From Chloracidobacterium sp. (GTDB taxonomy: Bacteria > Acidobacteriota > Blastocatellia > Pyrinomonadales > Pyrinomonadaceae), in contig JABTUB010000002.1 of the NCBI GenBank assembly GCA_015075585.1, positions 558,001 through 622,000 of the forward strand: DNA of 64,000 nucleotides, written 5' to 3'. A model generated the notes under the pieces. That model was given only the letters and a program-made list of their open reading frames with translations. It had not been told where the DNA came from and did not search any database. Positions 52,691-60,888 of this stretch are shown piece by piece (positions within the stretch are counted from its first letter, which is position 1; each line of letters opens with the position of its first letter). The position numbers and the translations under genes are program-made.

Positions 52691-53518
52691 ATGTTTGACA
52701 AGATGATCGAATCCGCAGCCGCCGGAGCTGACCTGAAAAAGCGGCGCAAGTACTTTGCAACATCAGCTGCCATCGTTGGTGTACTGTTCATAACTGCTGT
52801 CGTTATAAGCATTTACTCGGCAGAGTTCGGCGTTCACGGGAGCTTCGAAGTGAGCATTCTCGCACCGCCGATCGAGATGGCCGCTGCCGAGCCGCCAAAG
52901 CCTGAGCCGCGCACACCGACCGCACCGGTTACGCACGAAAAGAATACGCTCCCGACCCGCGTCGTAAATATGGCGCGCGTTGACGAGCCAACCGTTATTC
53001 CGACGACGACCTCGGTGGTTAAGAATCCGTATGCCGCAAGGCCGAATACGGCATTCACGATCTCGAAAGTCGATACCGATCCTGCAGTTGAAGCGTCAGC
53101 CGCGGGCCCGACCCGCAGCGGCGACACTTCAGGGACAACCACGGCAAGTATCGGAACGCGCCCAACGGGAAGCGACACTGTTGATGCCGAGAAACCTTCA
53201 ACGCCTCCGCCTGCAAAGCCCGTAAAACCTCATGTGCCGCCGACGCAGACGAAAGGCGTGATAAACAGCCTTGCTATCGATCTGCCGAAGCCCGTCTATC
53301 CGCCACCGGCAAGGCAGGTGCATGCTATGGGAACGGTAAGCGTTCAAGTTACGCTTGACGAAAAAGGCAACGTGATCGCGGCAAGTGCCTTGAGCGGGCA
53401 TCCGCTGCTTCGCGATTCAGCGGTAAGGGCCGCACGCGATGCACGCTTTACGCCGACACTGCTTTCCGGCGTGCCTGTAAAGGTAACGGGCATAATCACT
53501 TACAACTTCACGTTGTGA
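52691..53518 (+). CDS. TonB-family energy-transducer-like protein
   Basis: A 275-residue protein from ATG at 52691, behind a strong AGAGGAGGAA; the longer GTG frame is rejected. A basic start (MFDKMIESAAAGADLKKRRK) and one membrane helix (SAAIVGVLFITAVVISIYS) anchor it in the inner membrane. A long Pro/Thr-rich span (PPKPEPRTPTAPVTHEK and SGTTTASIGTRPTG) crosses the periplasm. The C-terminal TonB domain has PKPVYPPPARQVHAMGTVSV, TLDEKGNVIAASALSGHPLLRDSAVRAARDARF (split for length) and the final ITYNF strand. No ExbBD genes are near, so the energy source would be elsewhere in the genome. Confidence 0.9.
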   Translation: MFDKMIESAAAGADLKKRRKYFATSAAIVGVLFITAVVISIYSAEFGVHGSFEVSILAPPIEMAAAEPPKPEPRTPTAPVTHEKNTLPTRVVNMARVDEPTVIPTTTSVVKNPYAARPNTAFTISKVDTDPAVEASAAGPTRSGDTSGTTTASIGTRPTGSDTVDAEKPSTPPPAKPVKPHVPPTQTKGVINSLAIDLPKPVYPPPARQVHAMGTVSVQVTLDEKGNVIAASALSGHPLLRDSAVRAARDARFTPTLLSGVPVKVTGIITYNFTL

Positions 53519-53534
53519 TCGGAAATAAAAGGGG

Positions 53535-53563
53535 CGAGATGGCGTACGGCGTGCGTCATCTCG
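53535..53563. terminator. Convergent hairpin between TonB-type gene and radical SAM gene
   Basis: A stem of about 13 pairs with two wobbles, CGAGATGGCGTAC against GTGCGTCATCTCG, straddles the radical SAM stop codon. On the reverse strand it is followed by CCCCTTTTATTT, so it may end leftward transcription. The forward side lacks a T-run. Confidence 0.45.
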
Positions 53564-54995
53564 ACTTAAAGAGGAACTTGATGAACGTGTCGAGGTCTAT
53601 ATCGTAGATCGGCAGCGGGAATTTGTCATTGAGTTCGGCGACGGTCATTCCGTCGATAAAGATCGGCTCATCCGACTTGATCATCACACGCGGTATCACC
53701 GCAAAATCTCCCACTATCTGTTCCTTCACTGCCAAAAGGTCCTGTGCTCCAAGCAGCCCGACAACTGAAACATCACCGCCGAAGTATGTATTCGGCACGG
53801 CAAGCACGTGCAGCTTTGCACCTGTCGCGGCATTATAGCGCTCGATATATTCACTGAGGATCGGTGCGAACATCTCGCCGGTCAGGATCGTGCCTCGGCG
53901 CGAAAGTATGTCGGGAGCGGCGATCTCGCGTGCCTTCGGAAAGATGGCCGCCGAATTATATCGGGGATTCGCCGGTGCGGACGCACTGCTGAAAGCGTGC
54001 CTCACTTTTTTGGGCGAAGCCTCAAGTGCTTTGAGCATCTTCTCGAACCGCGTGCTGAACGAACGCACCATGCCGACGCCGTCCTCGATCTGCGGATAAT
54101 TGCCGTAATGCCGCCGCGAAGGTATCGCGACGCCGGCCTTTATGTAGATCTCGTCGCCGAGATACGCGAACGTAACGCCGAGCGTCCGGCGAAATTCCCT
54201 TTGCAGTTTCTCGACCTGTTTGATCGTCCTGCGGCAGAATTCGGGCGTAACGCGCGTCAGCCGCGGGTCCGTGTTATAGCGTGTCAGTGCAACGGGGACG
54301 ATAGCAGTGCTAATCACTCGCGGGTATTCGGCGGCGAGGTCGCGCAACGTCTTTTCAAGTATCTCGCCGTCATTTATCGCGGGGCAAAGCACGATCTGAG
54401 CATGTATCTCGATATCGTTATCGAGCAGGAACTGCATCTTATCCGATATGTCCGCACGTTTTTCCGGTACGCCGAGCATAAACGCCCGCGTCTTCAGATC
54501 GGTCGTATGTACCGAAACGTACTGCGGCGACATACGCTGCTCGATGATGCGCTTCATCTCGTCCGGCGTTATCGAAGAAAGCGTAGTGTAATTGCCGTAA
54601 AGGAATGAAAGCCGTATGTCCTCATCACGTACAAAGAGCGAGTGGCGGGCGCCGTCCGGATTTCCCTTTGTAAAGCAGAATAGGCACTCATTGGCACATT
54701 GGCGAGGCACGATCTGCTCGAACATAAGCCCGAGATCCTCACCCTCTTCGCGGTCGAATTCGATATCGAGCGTTTCGCCGCTCGCCTTCTTTACGCGAAA
54801 AGTAAGCTCGGTCTCGCCCGCCGTCTGAAACCTGAAATCCAGATAATCACGCACGGGCCGGCCGTTCACGCGAACGATCCTGTCATTGACGCACAACTCC
54901 AGCTCATCGGCGACACTGCCGGGCGTAACCTCCGTGATCGTTACACCCTGCCGCCTCAACTGCGAAACCGCCGGCTCTACCGCAAATTCATACAT
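53556..54995 (-). CDS. Radical SAM protein with PDZ-like domain (DUF512 type)
   Basis: A 479-residue protein from ATG at 54995 (MYEFAVEPAVSQLRRQG). The frame extends to 55040 only by reading through a REP palindrome ([11 protein letters not shown]), so I reject that start. The N-terminal part (about 10-90) is PDZ-like (ITEVTPGSVADELELCVNDRIV and VNGRPVRDYLDF). Then comes a radical SAM core with QCANECLFCFTKGNPDGARHS, a C-x3-C-x2-C cluster motif. The C-terminal part has DDD-rich ends including GGDVSVVGLLGAQDLL. DUF512 proteins have unknown substrates. The REP lies 2 bases before the start codon, so the usual ribosome binding site region consists of palindrome. Confidence 0.9.
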   Translation of the reverse strand: MYEFAVEPAVSQLRRQGVTITEVTPGSVADELELCVNDRIVRVNGRPVRDYLDFRFQTAGETELTFRVKKASGETLDIEFDREEGEDLGLMFEQIVPRQCANECLFCFTKGNPDGARHSLFVRDEDIRLSFLYGNYTTLSSITPDEMKRIIEQRMSPQYVSVHTTDLKTRAFMLGVPEKRADISDKMQFLLDNDIEIHAQIVLCPAINDGEILEKTLRDLAAEYPRVISTAIVPVALTRYNTDPRLTRVTPEFCRRTIKQVEKLQREFRRTLGVTFAYLGDEIYIKAGVAIPSRRHYGNYPQIEDGVGMVRSFSTRFEKMLKALEASPKKVRHAFSSASAPANPRYNSAAIFPKAREIAAPDILSRRGTILTGEMFAPILSEYIERYNAATGAKLHVLAVPNTYFGGDVSVVGLLGAQDLLAVKEQIVGDFAVIPRVMIKSDEPIFIDGMTVAELNDKFPLPIYDIDLDTFIKFLFKSR

Positions 54996-54996
54996 A

Positions 54997-55035
54997 GTCA
55001 GAACCGCCTGCGTAAGCGGGCGGCCGGTTCGTTCG
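54997..55035 (-). repeat. REP palindrome (family 2), left of transposase 2
   Basis: GTCAGAACCGCCTGCGTAAG then CGGGCGGCCGGTTCGTTCG. Inverted relative to the array on the other side of the transposase. It covers the upstream region of the radical SAM gene and ends beside the transposase stop codon. Confidence 0.9.
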
Positions 55036-55036
55036 G

Positions 55037-55561
55037 TCAACCGTCAACTCGATCAAACTCAGGCAGCGGCCCGTCCTGCCCGTTCAGAACATAATTTGAT
55101 GCAGCCCCGACGTGTTCCTCTGTCCATAGATAACGTCTGCTGCCCTTATCGACCCAAGGACTGTGAGCCTGCCCCCAAATGCTTGCCTCACGCAGCCTCC
55201 GAGTCGAGTATGCTTTCAGGTCGTTCAGCATCTTTGCCGAATCACAATTCCCGGATATTACGGCATGTACATGATTCGTTCGGACGGCAAGAGCTATCAG
55301 ATACCATTCCCGAAATTTACAGACCTCTTTAATTGCGGCTTCTACGATCGTCCTGGCGTCAGCGTTAAGTAGAAACGGTTCCGATCTAAGCCTCGCGGAA
55401 TGAATACCGGAACGAGCCTCGCTGGCAACCGCTCTCGGCCCGCCGTATTTATTATGATACTTGTCTATCGATCCGCGTTCGTCGCCCGGCAGCCACGTTC
55501 CGTATGTTCGGAACGTGATCAGAAAGGCAATCGGCTCGTCTGTGTCGTTCCACTTGCCCAT
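55037..55561 (-). CDS. REP-associated tyrosine transposase (RAYT), copy 2
   Basis: A 174-residue Y1 transposase. It begins LITFRTYGTWLPGDERGSID, has the HUH pair in RTNHVHAVISG (His-x-His) near residue 95, and a candidate catalytic Tyr in LNDLKAYSTRRLREA. The WLPGDERGS and SPWVDKGSRRYLW segments are typical of RAYTs rather than of IS200. Family-2 REP palindromes lie 1 base after its stop and 5 bases before its start, inverted to each other. RAYTs are thought to spread REPs or REPINs, not themselves, in a regulated way; that is established for pseudomonads and enterics, but activity here is inferred. Confidence 0.9.
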   Translation of the reverse strand: MGKWNDTDEPIAFLITFRTYGTWLPGDERGSIDKYHNKYGGPRAVASEARSGIHSARLRSEPFLLNADARTIVEAAIKEVCKFREWYLIALAVRTNHVHAVISGNCDSAKMLNDLKAYSTRRLREASIWGQAHSPWVDKGSRRYLWTEEHVGAASNYVLNGQDGPLPEFDRVDG

Positions 55562-55566
55562 ATTTA

Positions 55567-55823
55567 GAACCGGCCGCCCGCTTGTGCCGTATCGAACTGG
55601 CCGCCCGCTTACACAGGCGGTTCTGACTGGCCGCCCGCTTGTGCCGTATCGAACTGGCCGCCCGCTTACACAGGCGGTTCTGACTGGCCGCCCGCTTGTG
55701 CCGTATCGAACTGGCCGCCCGCTTGTGCCGTATCGAACTGGCCGCCCGCTTACACAGGCGGTTCTGACTGGCCGCCCGCTTGTGCCGTACCGAACTGGCC
55801 GCCCGCTTACGCAGGCGGTTATG
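55567..55823 (+). repeat. Nine-unit tandem array of REP family 2
   Basis: Nine units occur in the order A B A B A A B A B. All begin GAACTGGCCGCCCGCTT (or GACTGGCC after a B). A ends GTGCCGTATC and B ends ACACAGGCGGTTCT or ACGCAGGCGGTTAT. A is 27 bases and an A-B pair 57, so all steps are multiples of three. The last unit contains the ald stop codon. There are no spacers, so it is not a CRISPR. Confidence 0.93.
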
Positions 55824-56931
55824 ACAGGAGCGTATCGAGCGGTGTGAATTCGCGGCCCTGCGACGCAGCTACGGCGTCGTAGGTCAGCTTGCCCGCGTAT
55901 GTATTCACGCCTTCGCGGAGGCTCTCATCATCCTTGATGGCCTGCTCAAAGCCCTTGTTCGCGAGGTCCAGTGCGTACGGCAGCGTTGCGTTCGTCAGAG
56001 CGAATGTCGATGTACGCGGCACCGCTCCGGGCATATTCGCGACGCAGTAATGCAGCACGCCTTCCTCGTAGAATGTCGGGTTCGAGTGGGTCGTGGCGTG
56101 GGTCGTCTCAAAGCAGCCACCCTGATCGACGGCCACATCGACAAGTACCGCACCTTGCGGGATCAAGTGCAGCATATCGCGTGTTACGAGTTTTGGTGCG
56201 GCGGCGCCGACGACCAGCACGGCACCGATCACGAGATCGGCGTGCGATATCGCCTCTTCGATCTGGTAACGCGATGATGCGAGCGTCTGCACCTTTGAAA
56301 GGAAGATGTCGTCAAGCTGGCGAAGCCGGTCAAGGTTGCGGTCAATAATGGTAACGCGGGCACCGAGGCCGACGGCCATCTTTGCTGCCTCAGTGCCGAC
56401 GACACCGCCGCCGAGGATGACAACATTCGCCGCAGGAACGCCCGGAACGCCGCCGAGCAGAATGCCCTTGCCGCCGTTCATTTTTTCGAGATACGTCGCA
56501 CCGACCTGAACCGACATACGGCCCGCGACCTCTGACATCGGCGTAAGCAGCGGCAGGCGGCCGTCCTTTGTGATCGTCTCATAGGCAACGCCCGTAACCT
56601 TGCGTTCGAGCATTATCTTGGTCAGCTCGACCTCAGGGGCGAGATGCAGGTAGGTGAACAGAAGCTGATTCTCACGCATTCGCGGATACTCGGGCGCGAC
56701 CGGCTCCTTGACCTTTACGATCATATCGCCTGCATGCCAAACCTCGTCCGCTGTATCCAAAAGCCGGCCGCCGGCCTTCTCATACTGCTCATCGCTAAAG
56801 CCCGAGCCTTCGCCCGCCGAACGCTGTACAAAGACGCTGTGTCCGGCGTGTGCCAATGCCTGAACGCCCGCGGGCGTCAGCCCGACACGATATTCATTAT
56901 CCTTTATCTCTTTCGGTAGTCCGATATTCAT
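55819..56931 (-). CDS. ald: Alanine dehydrogenase
   Basis: A 370-residue enzyme that interconverts L-alanine with pyruvate and ammonia using NAD. ATG at 56931 ([20 protein letters not shown]) follows GGAGAG. Key residues include the start [15 protein letters not shown] with Arg15, [11 protein letters not shown] (Lys), THLHLAP-like YLHLAPEVE, and the NAD site [22 protein letters not shown] (split as [13 protein letters not shown] and AVGLGARV). [12 protein letters not shown] and the C-terminal segment end the domain. The stop codon TAA lies inside the last unit of the REP array, where C has become A relative to the usual unit. Confidence 0.96.
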   Translation of the reverse strand: MNIGLPKEIKDNEYRVGLTPAGVQALAHAGHSVFVQRSAGEGSGFSDEQYEKAGGRLLDTADEVWHAGDMIVKVKEPVAPEYPRMRENQLLFTYLHLAPEVELTKIMLERKVTGVAYETITKDGRLPLLTPMSEVAGRMSVQVGATYLEKMNGGKGILLGGVPGVPAANVVILGGGVVGTEAAKMAVGLGARVTIIDRNLDRLRQLDDIFLSKVQTLASSRYQIEEAISHADLVIGAVLVVGAAAPKLVTRDMLHLIPQGAVLVDVAVDQGGCFETTHATTHSNPTFYEEGVLHYCVANMPGAVPRTSTFALTNATLPYALDLANKGFEQAIKDDESLREGVNTYAGKLTYDAVAASQGREFTPLDTLLS

Positions 56932-57058
56932 CAGTGATCTCTCCAACTTCTAATTTATAACGAGAACCAAACTTCTCATTCTACTTTGTTATCCGGCATT
57001 TTGCCATTGGCAGAAACCATCGCGGCGCTCCTTTCGCCCTTTATCTGATCGCGGATCA

Positions 57059-58624
57059 TTACGGCTCCATCGGCACCATCTCTTCCGGCTCGGTGTAGAG
57101 CTTTTTAACAAGCGGCGAGATCGCGAAGAGGACGAGTGCCGCAACGATCAAAATAACGGCAACGATGGTGAAGATATTCGTCAGAACATCGGCCTTCGCC
57201 TCGAACTCGCCCGCGATGCGGCCCGCTACGTAGTTGCCCATCGATATCGAAAGGAACCATACGCCGAGCATTAGGCTTACCATCCTTGAGGGTGCGAGCT
57301 TTGTCATCGAGCTAAGCCCGACAGGGCTGAGGCAAAGCTCGCCGATAGTGTGGCACCAGTAAACAAGCACCAGCCACATCGGGCTGACCTTGCCGCCCGT
57401 TGTGAGCGACGCCGCGTACGCTACGACCACGAAGCCGACTCCCGCCATAAAAAGCCCGATGGCAAATTTCACTGCGTCGGCAGGCTGCCTTTTGCCGAGC
57501 TTCATCCAAACCCAGCCGATGATCGGTGCGAATATGATGATGAGAATGGCATTGACCGACTGCAGCCAGCTTGCGGGAAATTCCCAACCGAATATGCGGT
57601 TGTCGGTAAGCTGATTTGCAAAGAGGTTAAAGCTGGTAGCCGCCTGCTCAAAGCCCATCCAAAAGAGCGTCGAGAACGCAAAGAGGATCATCAGCACGGC
57701 AAGACGCTTCCAATCGTCAATGGTCAGCTTATCCTGCATGCCCGTAAAAAGAACACCGAGCAGGCCGGCTATCAGCACGGTGGGCATCAGTACATAACTG
57801 ATGGCATCCGTAACGCCTTTGAAGTACGCAGTGCCGCCGATCACGGCAGCCGCGATCACTATAAGGCCGACCATTTGCACGATATACGCGGTGCTGATAC
57901 CGTCTTCCTTTTTCTGAAGGGCGGAAGGCTCAGGCTGCGGCACTTCGCCGACGTTGGCCAGGCTGCGCCTGCCGAGATAATACTGAACAAGCCCGAAGAA
58001 CATCCCGATACCGGCGGCACCGAACCCGAAGTGCCAGCTCATGTTCGGGTCGATGCCCATTCCGCCGATCCACGAACGAAAGCCCTCAGCCTGTGCCAGA
58101 AATCCGACAACCAGCGGAGCAATGAATGCCCCGAGGTTTATGCCCATATAAAATACCGAGAACCCGGCATCACGCCGCGTATCCTCACGCGTGTAAAGGT
58201 CGCCGACCATTGCCGAGATGTTCGATTTAAGAAATCCGGTGCCGACCGCGACAAGGATCAAGCCGAGGTAGAATGTGGTGATCGTCGCGAACGCAAGGGT
58301 GAAATGGCCGAACATTATGATGACGCCGCCGACAAAGGTCGCCCGCTTTGCACCGATAAAGCGGTCGGCGATCCAGCCGCCGATAAGCGGCAGAAAATAG
58401 ACGCTCGCGGCGTAGAGGGCATAGATCGGCGCTGCCTCGGCAGGCTTCCAGCCGAGGCCGCCGATCGCGGTCGCCGATGTCATATAAAGCATCAGGATCG
58501 CACGCATCCCATAGAAACTGAACCTCTCCCACATTTCCGTAAAGAAAAGTGTCGAAAGGCCCTTCGGATGGCCGAAAAATGCACGGTCATGGCTCGGATC
58601 AGCGGCAATCGTATCAACGTTCAT
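57059..58624 (-). CDS. Proton-dependent oligopeptide transporter (POT/PTR family)
   Basis: A 521-residue membrane protein of the MFS with about 12-14 helices. The family motif ERFSFYGMRAILMLYM near residue 33 (the ExxER-type start), the PTR2 signature region GVIIMFGHFT and GFLKSNISAMVGDLY, and the extended loop are all visible. It would import di- and tripeptides with protons and may draw on products of the S46 and M19 peptidases in the window. ATG at 58624 follows GAGGAG. It is divergent from a small secreted protein gene. Confidence 0.94.
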   Translation of the reverse strand: MNVDTIAADPSHDRAFFGHPKGLSTLFFTEMWERFSFYGMRAILMLYMTSATAIGGLGWKPAEAAPIYALYAASVYFLPLIGGWIADRFIGAKRATFVGGVIIMFGHFTLAFATITTFYLGLILVAVGTGFLKSNISAMVGDLYTREDTRRDAGFSVFYMGINLGAFIAPLVVGFLAQAEGFRSWIGGMGIDPNMSWHFGFGAAGIGMFFGLVQYYLGRRSLANVGEVPQPEPSALQKKEDGISTAYIVQMVGLIVIAAAVIGGTAYFKGVTDAISYVLMPTVLIAGLLGVLFTGMQDKLTIDDWKRLAVLMILFAFSTLFWMGFEQAATSFNLFANQLTDNRIFGWEFPASWLQSVNAILIIIFAPIIGWVWMKLGKRQPADAVKFAIGLFMAGVGFVVVAYAASLTTGGKVSPMWLVLVYWCHTIGELCLSPVGLSSMTKLAPSRMVSLMLGVWFLSISMGNYVAGRIAGEFEAKADVLTNIFTIVAVILIVAALVLFAISPLVKKLYTEPEEMVPMEP

Positions 58625-58708
58625 TAGGATCTCCTCGTTTGCAAAGTTGAACTATCGGACGAATTACGCAAATATAACAGAATTTCCCGTCTCCTAAAAG
58701 GTGTAACT

Positions 58709-59170
58709 ATGCGCTCTAAAATACTTGCGGCATTTGTGATATCGGTGTGTACGGTGTTGTTCGCGGCAGATGCTGCGGCCCAGAAACGTGCGAGCGTTTC
58801 GGGGCCTGAGGTAACTGGCACATTCAGGATGAATTTCACCGGAAAGTTCAAGGGAAACTCGAACGAGATCCAGATACAGGCCCTCGGCCGCGGTAAATTA
58901 CGCATCGGAATGATGCTTGTTTACCCGTACTTTGTCGGCAAAGAGCAAACGGTAAATATCGGAATTCTCGACGGCGAAGCCTCGATCACCGGCGATACGG
59001 CCGTTTATGAATCGGACGAGTTCGGCGAGTGCAGGATCATCATTACCTTTGTACGGCCCGGGACGATCAAGGTCGAACAGCAGGCCTCGGATTTTGCCTG
59101 CGGCTTCGGACATAATGTAACGGCCGACGGAACTTACACTAAGGTCAGCTCCGCCAAACCGAAATTTTGA
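58709..59170 (+). CDS. Small secreted protein of unknown function
   Basis: A 153-residue protein with signal peptide MRSKILAAFVISVCTVLFAADAAAQ. I recognise no family. The mature part is rich in beta-strand pattern (TGTFRMNFTGKFKGNSNEI, ALGRGKLRIGMML, TVNIGILDGEASITGDTAVYES) and has two cysteines, one in FGECRIIITF and one in FACGF, that might pair. It ends with a short basic tail. It lies alone, 89 bases before a tRNA gene. Confidence 0.75.
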   Translation: MRSKILAAFVISVCTVLFAADAAAQKRASVSGPEVTGTFRMNFTGKFKGNSNEIQIQALGRGKLRIGMMLVYPYFVGKEQTVNIGILDGEASITGDTAVYESDEFGECRIIITFVRPGTIKVEQQASDFACGFGHNVTADGTYTKVSSAKPKF

Positions 59171-59259
59171 CCCAGCAGCATTGCAGGATCGAGATCGCGG
59201 CTCGCAATTCGGGCCGCGATTTGCTCCGTTTTTGCTAATTCTGTAAACTGCTTGCTTGT

Positions 59260-59335
<76 letters not shown>

Positions 59336-59448
59336 TCGTTGTCCCCTTCCGCACTCATCAAATTTCGCAGGCGTTCATTTTGTTCAAACTCATCTAGGCT
59401 TGAAAGCCGTTCTGTGCGGCGTCAGAATAGAGCTTTGGAGGTTTTGCG

Positions 59449-60054
59449 ATGAAATTACAGCTCGAATCCGACCGGCTCGAAGATTACCTTGGCGAGATCC
59501 CGCCGATCATCGTATTCTCTACACCGAGGGTCAAAGAGACGATCGCCGCGATCGAAGCCCAGACGGATTCACCGAGAGAACGTGCGAAGCTCGCATTCGA
59601 ATTCGCACGCGACAAGATCTCACATTCCTTTGATACGAACAGCGACGCGGTAACCATCAATGCCGAGGATGCGATCGATCAGAAAGAGGGCATTTGTTTT
59701 GCAAAATCCCATGTCCTCGCGGCGTTATTGCGCGGAATGCACATTCCCGCGGGATTTTGCTATCAACGCGTACTCCGCAAAGGCACTGTCGAATCCGGCT
59801 ATGCGCTGCACGGGCTGAACGCTGTCTATCTTGACGGGACGGGTTGGTTCCGCCTCGATCCGCGCGGCAACAAACCGGGCATTGATTCGCAATTCTCTAC
59901 CGACGAGGAAAAGCTCGCTTATCCGATCCGCGAAGAGTTGGGCGAGTATGATTATCCGCATGTTCTTACCGAACCGCTGCTTTCGGTTATCCGTGCGATG
60001 CAGGATACCGAGAATTGCCATACGCTTTTCTACGATCGGCCTGAGTTTATGTAA
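59449..60054 (+). CDS. Transglutaminase-like cysteine protease-fold protein
   Basis: A 201-residue cytoplasmic protein from ATG at 59449, with GGAGG ten bases upstream. The transglutaminase core triad can be read: Cys in KEGICFAKSHVLAALLR near residue 82, His in YALHGLNAVYL near 125, and Asp in RLDPRGNKPG near 142. The rest of the fold (ARDKISHSFD, GMHIPAGFCYQRV) matches the Transglut_core family. Members cut or link amide bonds, but bacterial single-domain ones mostly have unknown substrates. It follows the tRNA by 113 bases. Confidence 0.85.
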   Translation: MKLQLESDRLEDYLGEIPPIIVFSTPRVKETIAAIEAQTDSPRERAKLAFEFARDKISHSFDTNSDAVTINAEDAIDQKEGICFAKSHVLAALLRGMHIPAGFCYQRVLRKGTVESGYALHGLNAVYLDGTGWFRLDPRGNKPGIDSQFSTDEEKLAYPIREELGEYDYPHVLTEPLLSVIRAMQDTENCHTLFYDRPEFM

Positions 60055-60342
60055 CGCAGGATACGTCTTTCGACGCTTTTTCAGACATTGAAGCGGAAAG
60101 CACACCGTCATCTTCCTTGGAGAAATGTCTCCAAAAACTCTCTGTCTAACAATGAACTTCCCAAGTTTTTTTCTAAAACTTCCGCCGCTTCAGCGAGTGT
60201 GTGCGCGTTCGGAAATTGACTCTGGCGGCGCTCCCGAATGCACGGACAGAAAATGCCGATCTTTCTTGGCTTGTAGTGAACGGATCTAGTTGATCCCGTG
60301 CGCTTGACCCAAATTCGCCCGTGTCTGCCGACGGACGCAGTC

Positions 60343-60825
60343 TCACCCGCCGTATTCTTTTATCAGTTCAGCGCGTATTTGTTCGACGGACATCTTCTGC
60401 TCTTTTTGGAGTTTGAGTGCCTTGAGAGCTGAGTTCATACAGATATCGCAGACCGAGGCGTGACGATCCTCAAAGCAGCTGTGCAGGCTCTTGTGCCCGA
60501 TCGAACGGTCGCAATGGCAATAACACGGAAGCTGAGCGATCGTCTTGGGGATCTCGCGCACGGCGGCGTAGGCTGCCTTTACATCGCTTTCGAACAGATC
60601 GGGCGAGAGCGTCGGCGGCAGGTCTTTCGCCTCTTCGGCGGTCATAAATGCCGGGATCGGCGGCTTCTGTCTTTGCTTAACACCGCTGTTCGCAACGGTT
60701 CGCGGTGCCTCATGCGAATGCGCGTTATCCGGTGCGGCAGTATTTGTCTCGGTATGCGTTGCGCAGCCGGTAAATGCCTGGAGTATCGATAGTGCGAGTG
60801 CGAAGACAAGAAAGCGTTTGAACAT
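60343..60825 (-). CDS. PCYCF-motif lipoprotein
   Basis: A 160-residue lipoprotein from ATG at 60825 (MFKRFLVFALALSILQAFTGC), with the lipobox FTGC at about residue 21. The domain LPCYCHCDRSIGHKSLHSCF, then DRHASVCDICMNSALKA, is cysteine-rich. It fits the PCYCFC family in which the motif has Cys pairs near PCYC. A dense His/Cys cluster suggests metal or heme-related binding, but function is unknown. A short helical tail with SVEQIRAELIKEYGG follows, as is common in the family. The 288-base gap behind its 3' end holds no gene I can support. Confidence 0.8.
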   Translation of the reverse strand: MFKRFLVFALALSILQAFTGCATHTETNTAAPDNAHSHEAPRTVANSGVKQRQKPPIPAFMTAEEAKDLPPTLSPDLFESDVKAAYAAVREIPKTIAQLPCYCHCDRSIGHKSLHSCFEDRHASVCDICMNSALKALKLQKEQKMSVEQIRAELIKEYGG

Positions 60826-60888
60826 AATGTTTGTACTCGAAAGTCTATGGTAACAAAGCGGGCAAGAACAAGCCATTGCCGTACGGCG

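Noticed and set aside
55567..55823. CRISPR array
   Set aside because: The repeats follow one another directly without unique spacers, and no cas genes are seen. The units match REP palindromes beside the transposase.
55461..55847. Rightward 128-codon ORF rich in TGRPLVPYR and [11 protein letters not shown]
   Set aside because: It is the translation of the REP array whose steps are multiples of three, overlaps the transposase gene in antisense and has no start signal.
57350..58627. Rightward 425-codon ORF
   Set aside because: It is antisense to the POT transporter gene and its composition (Asp, Arg, His rich, no hydrophobic segments) is that of a shadow frame.
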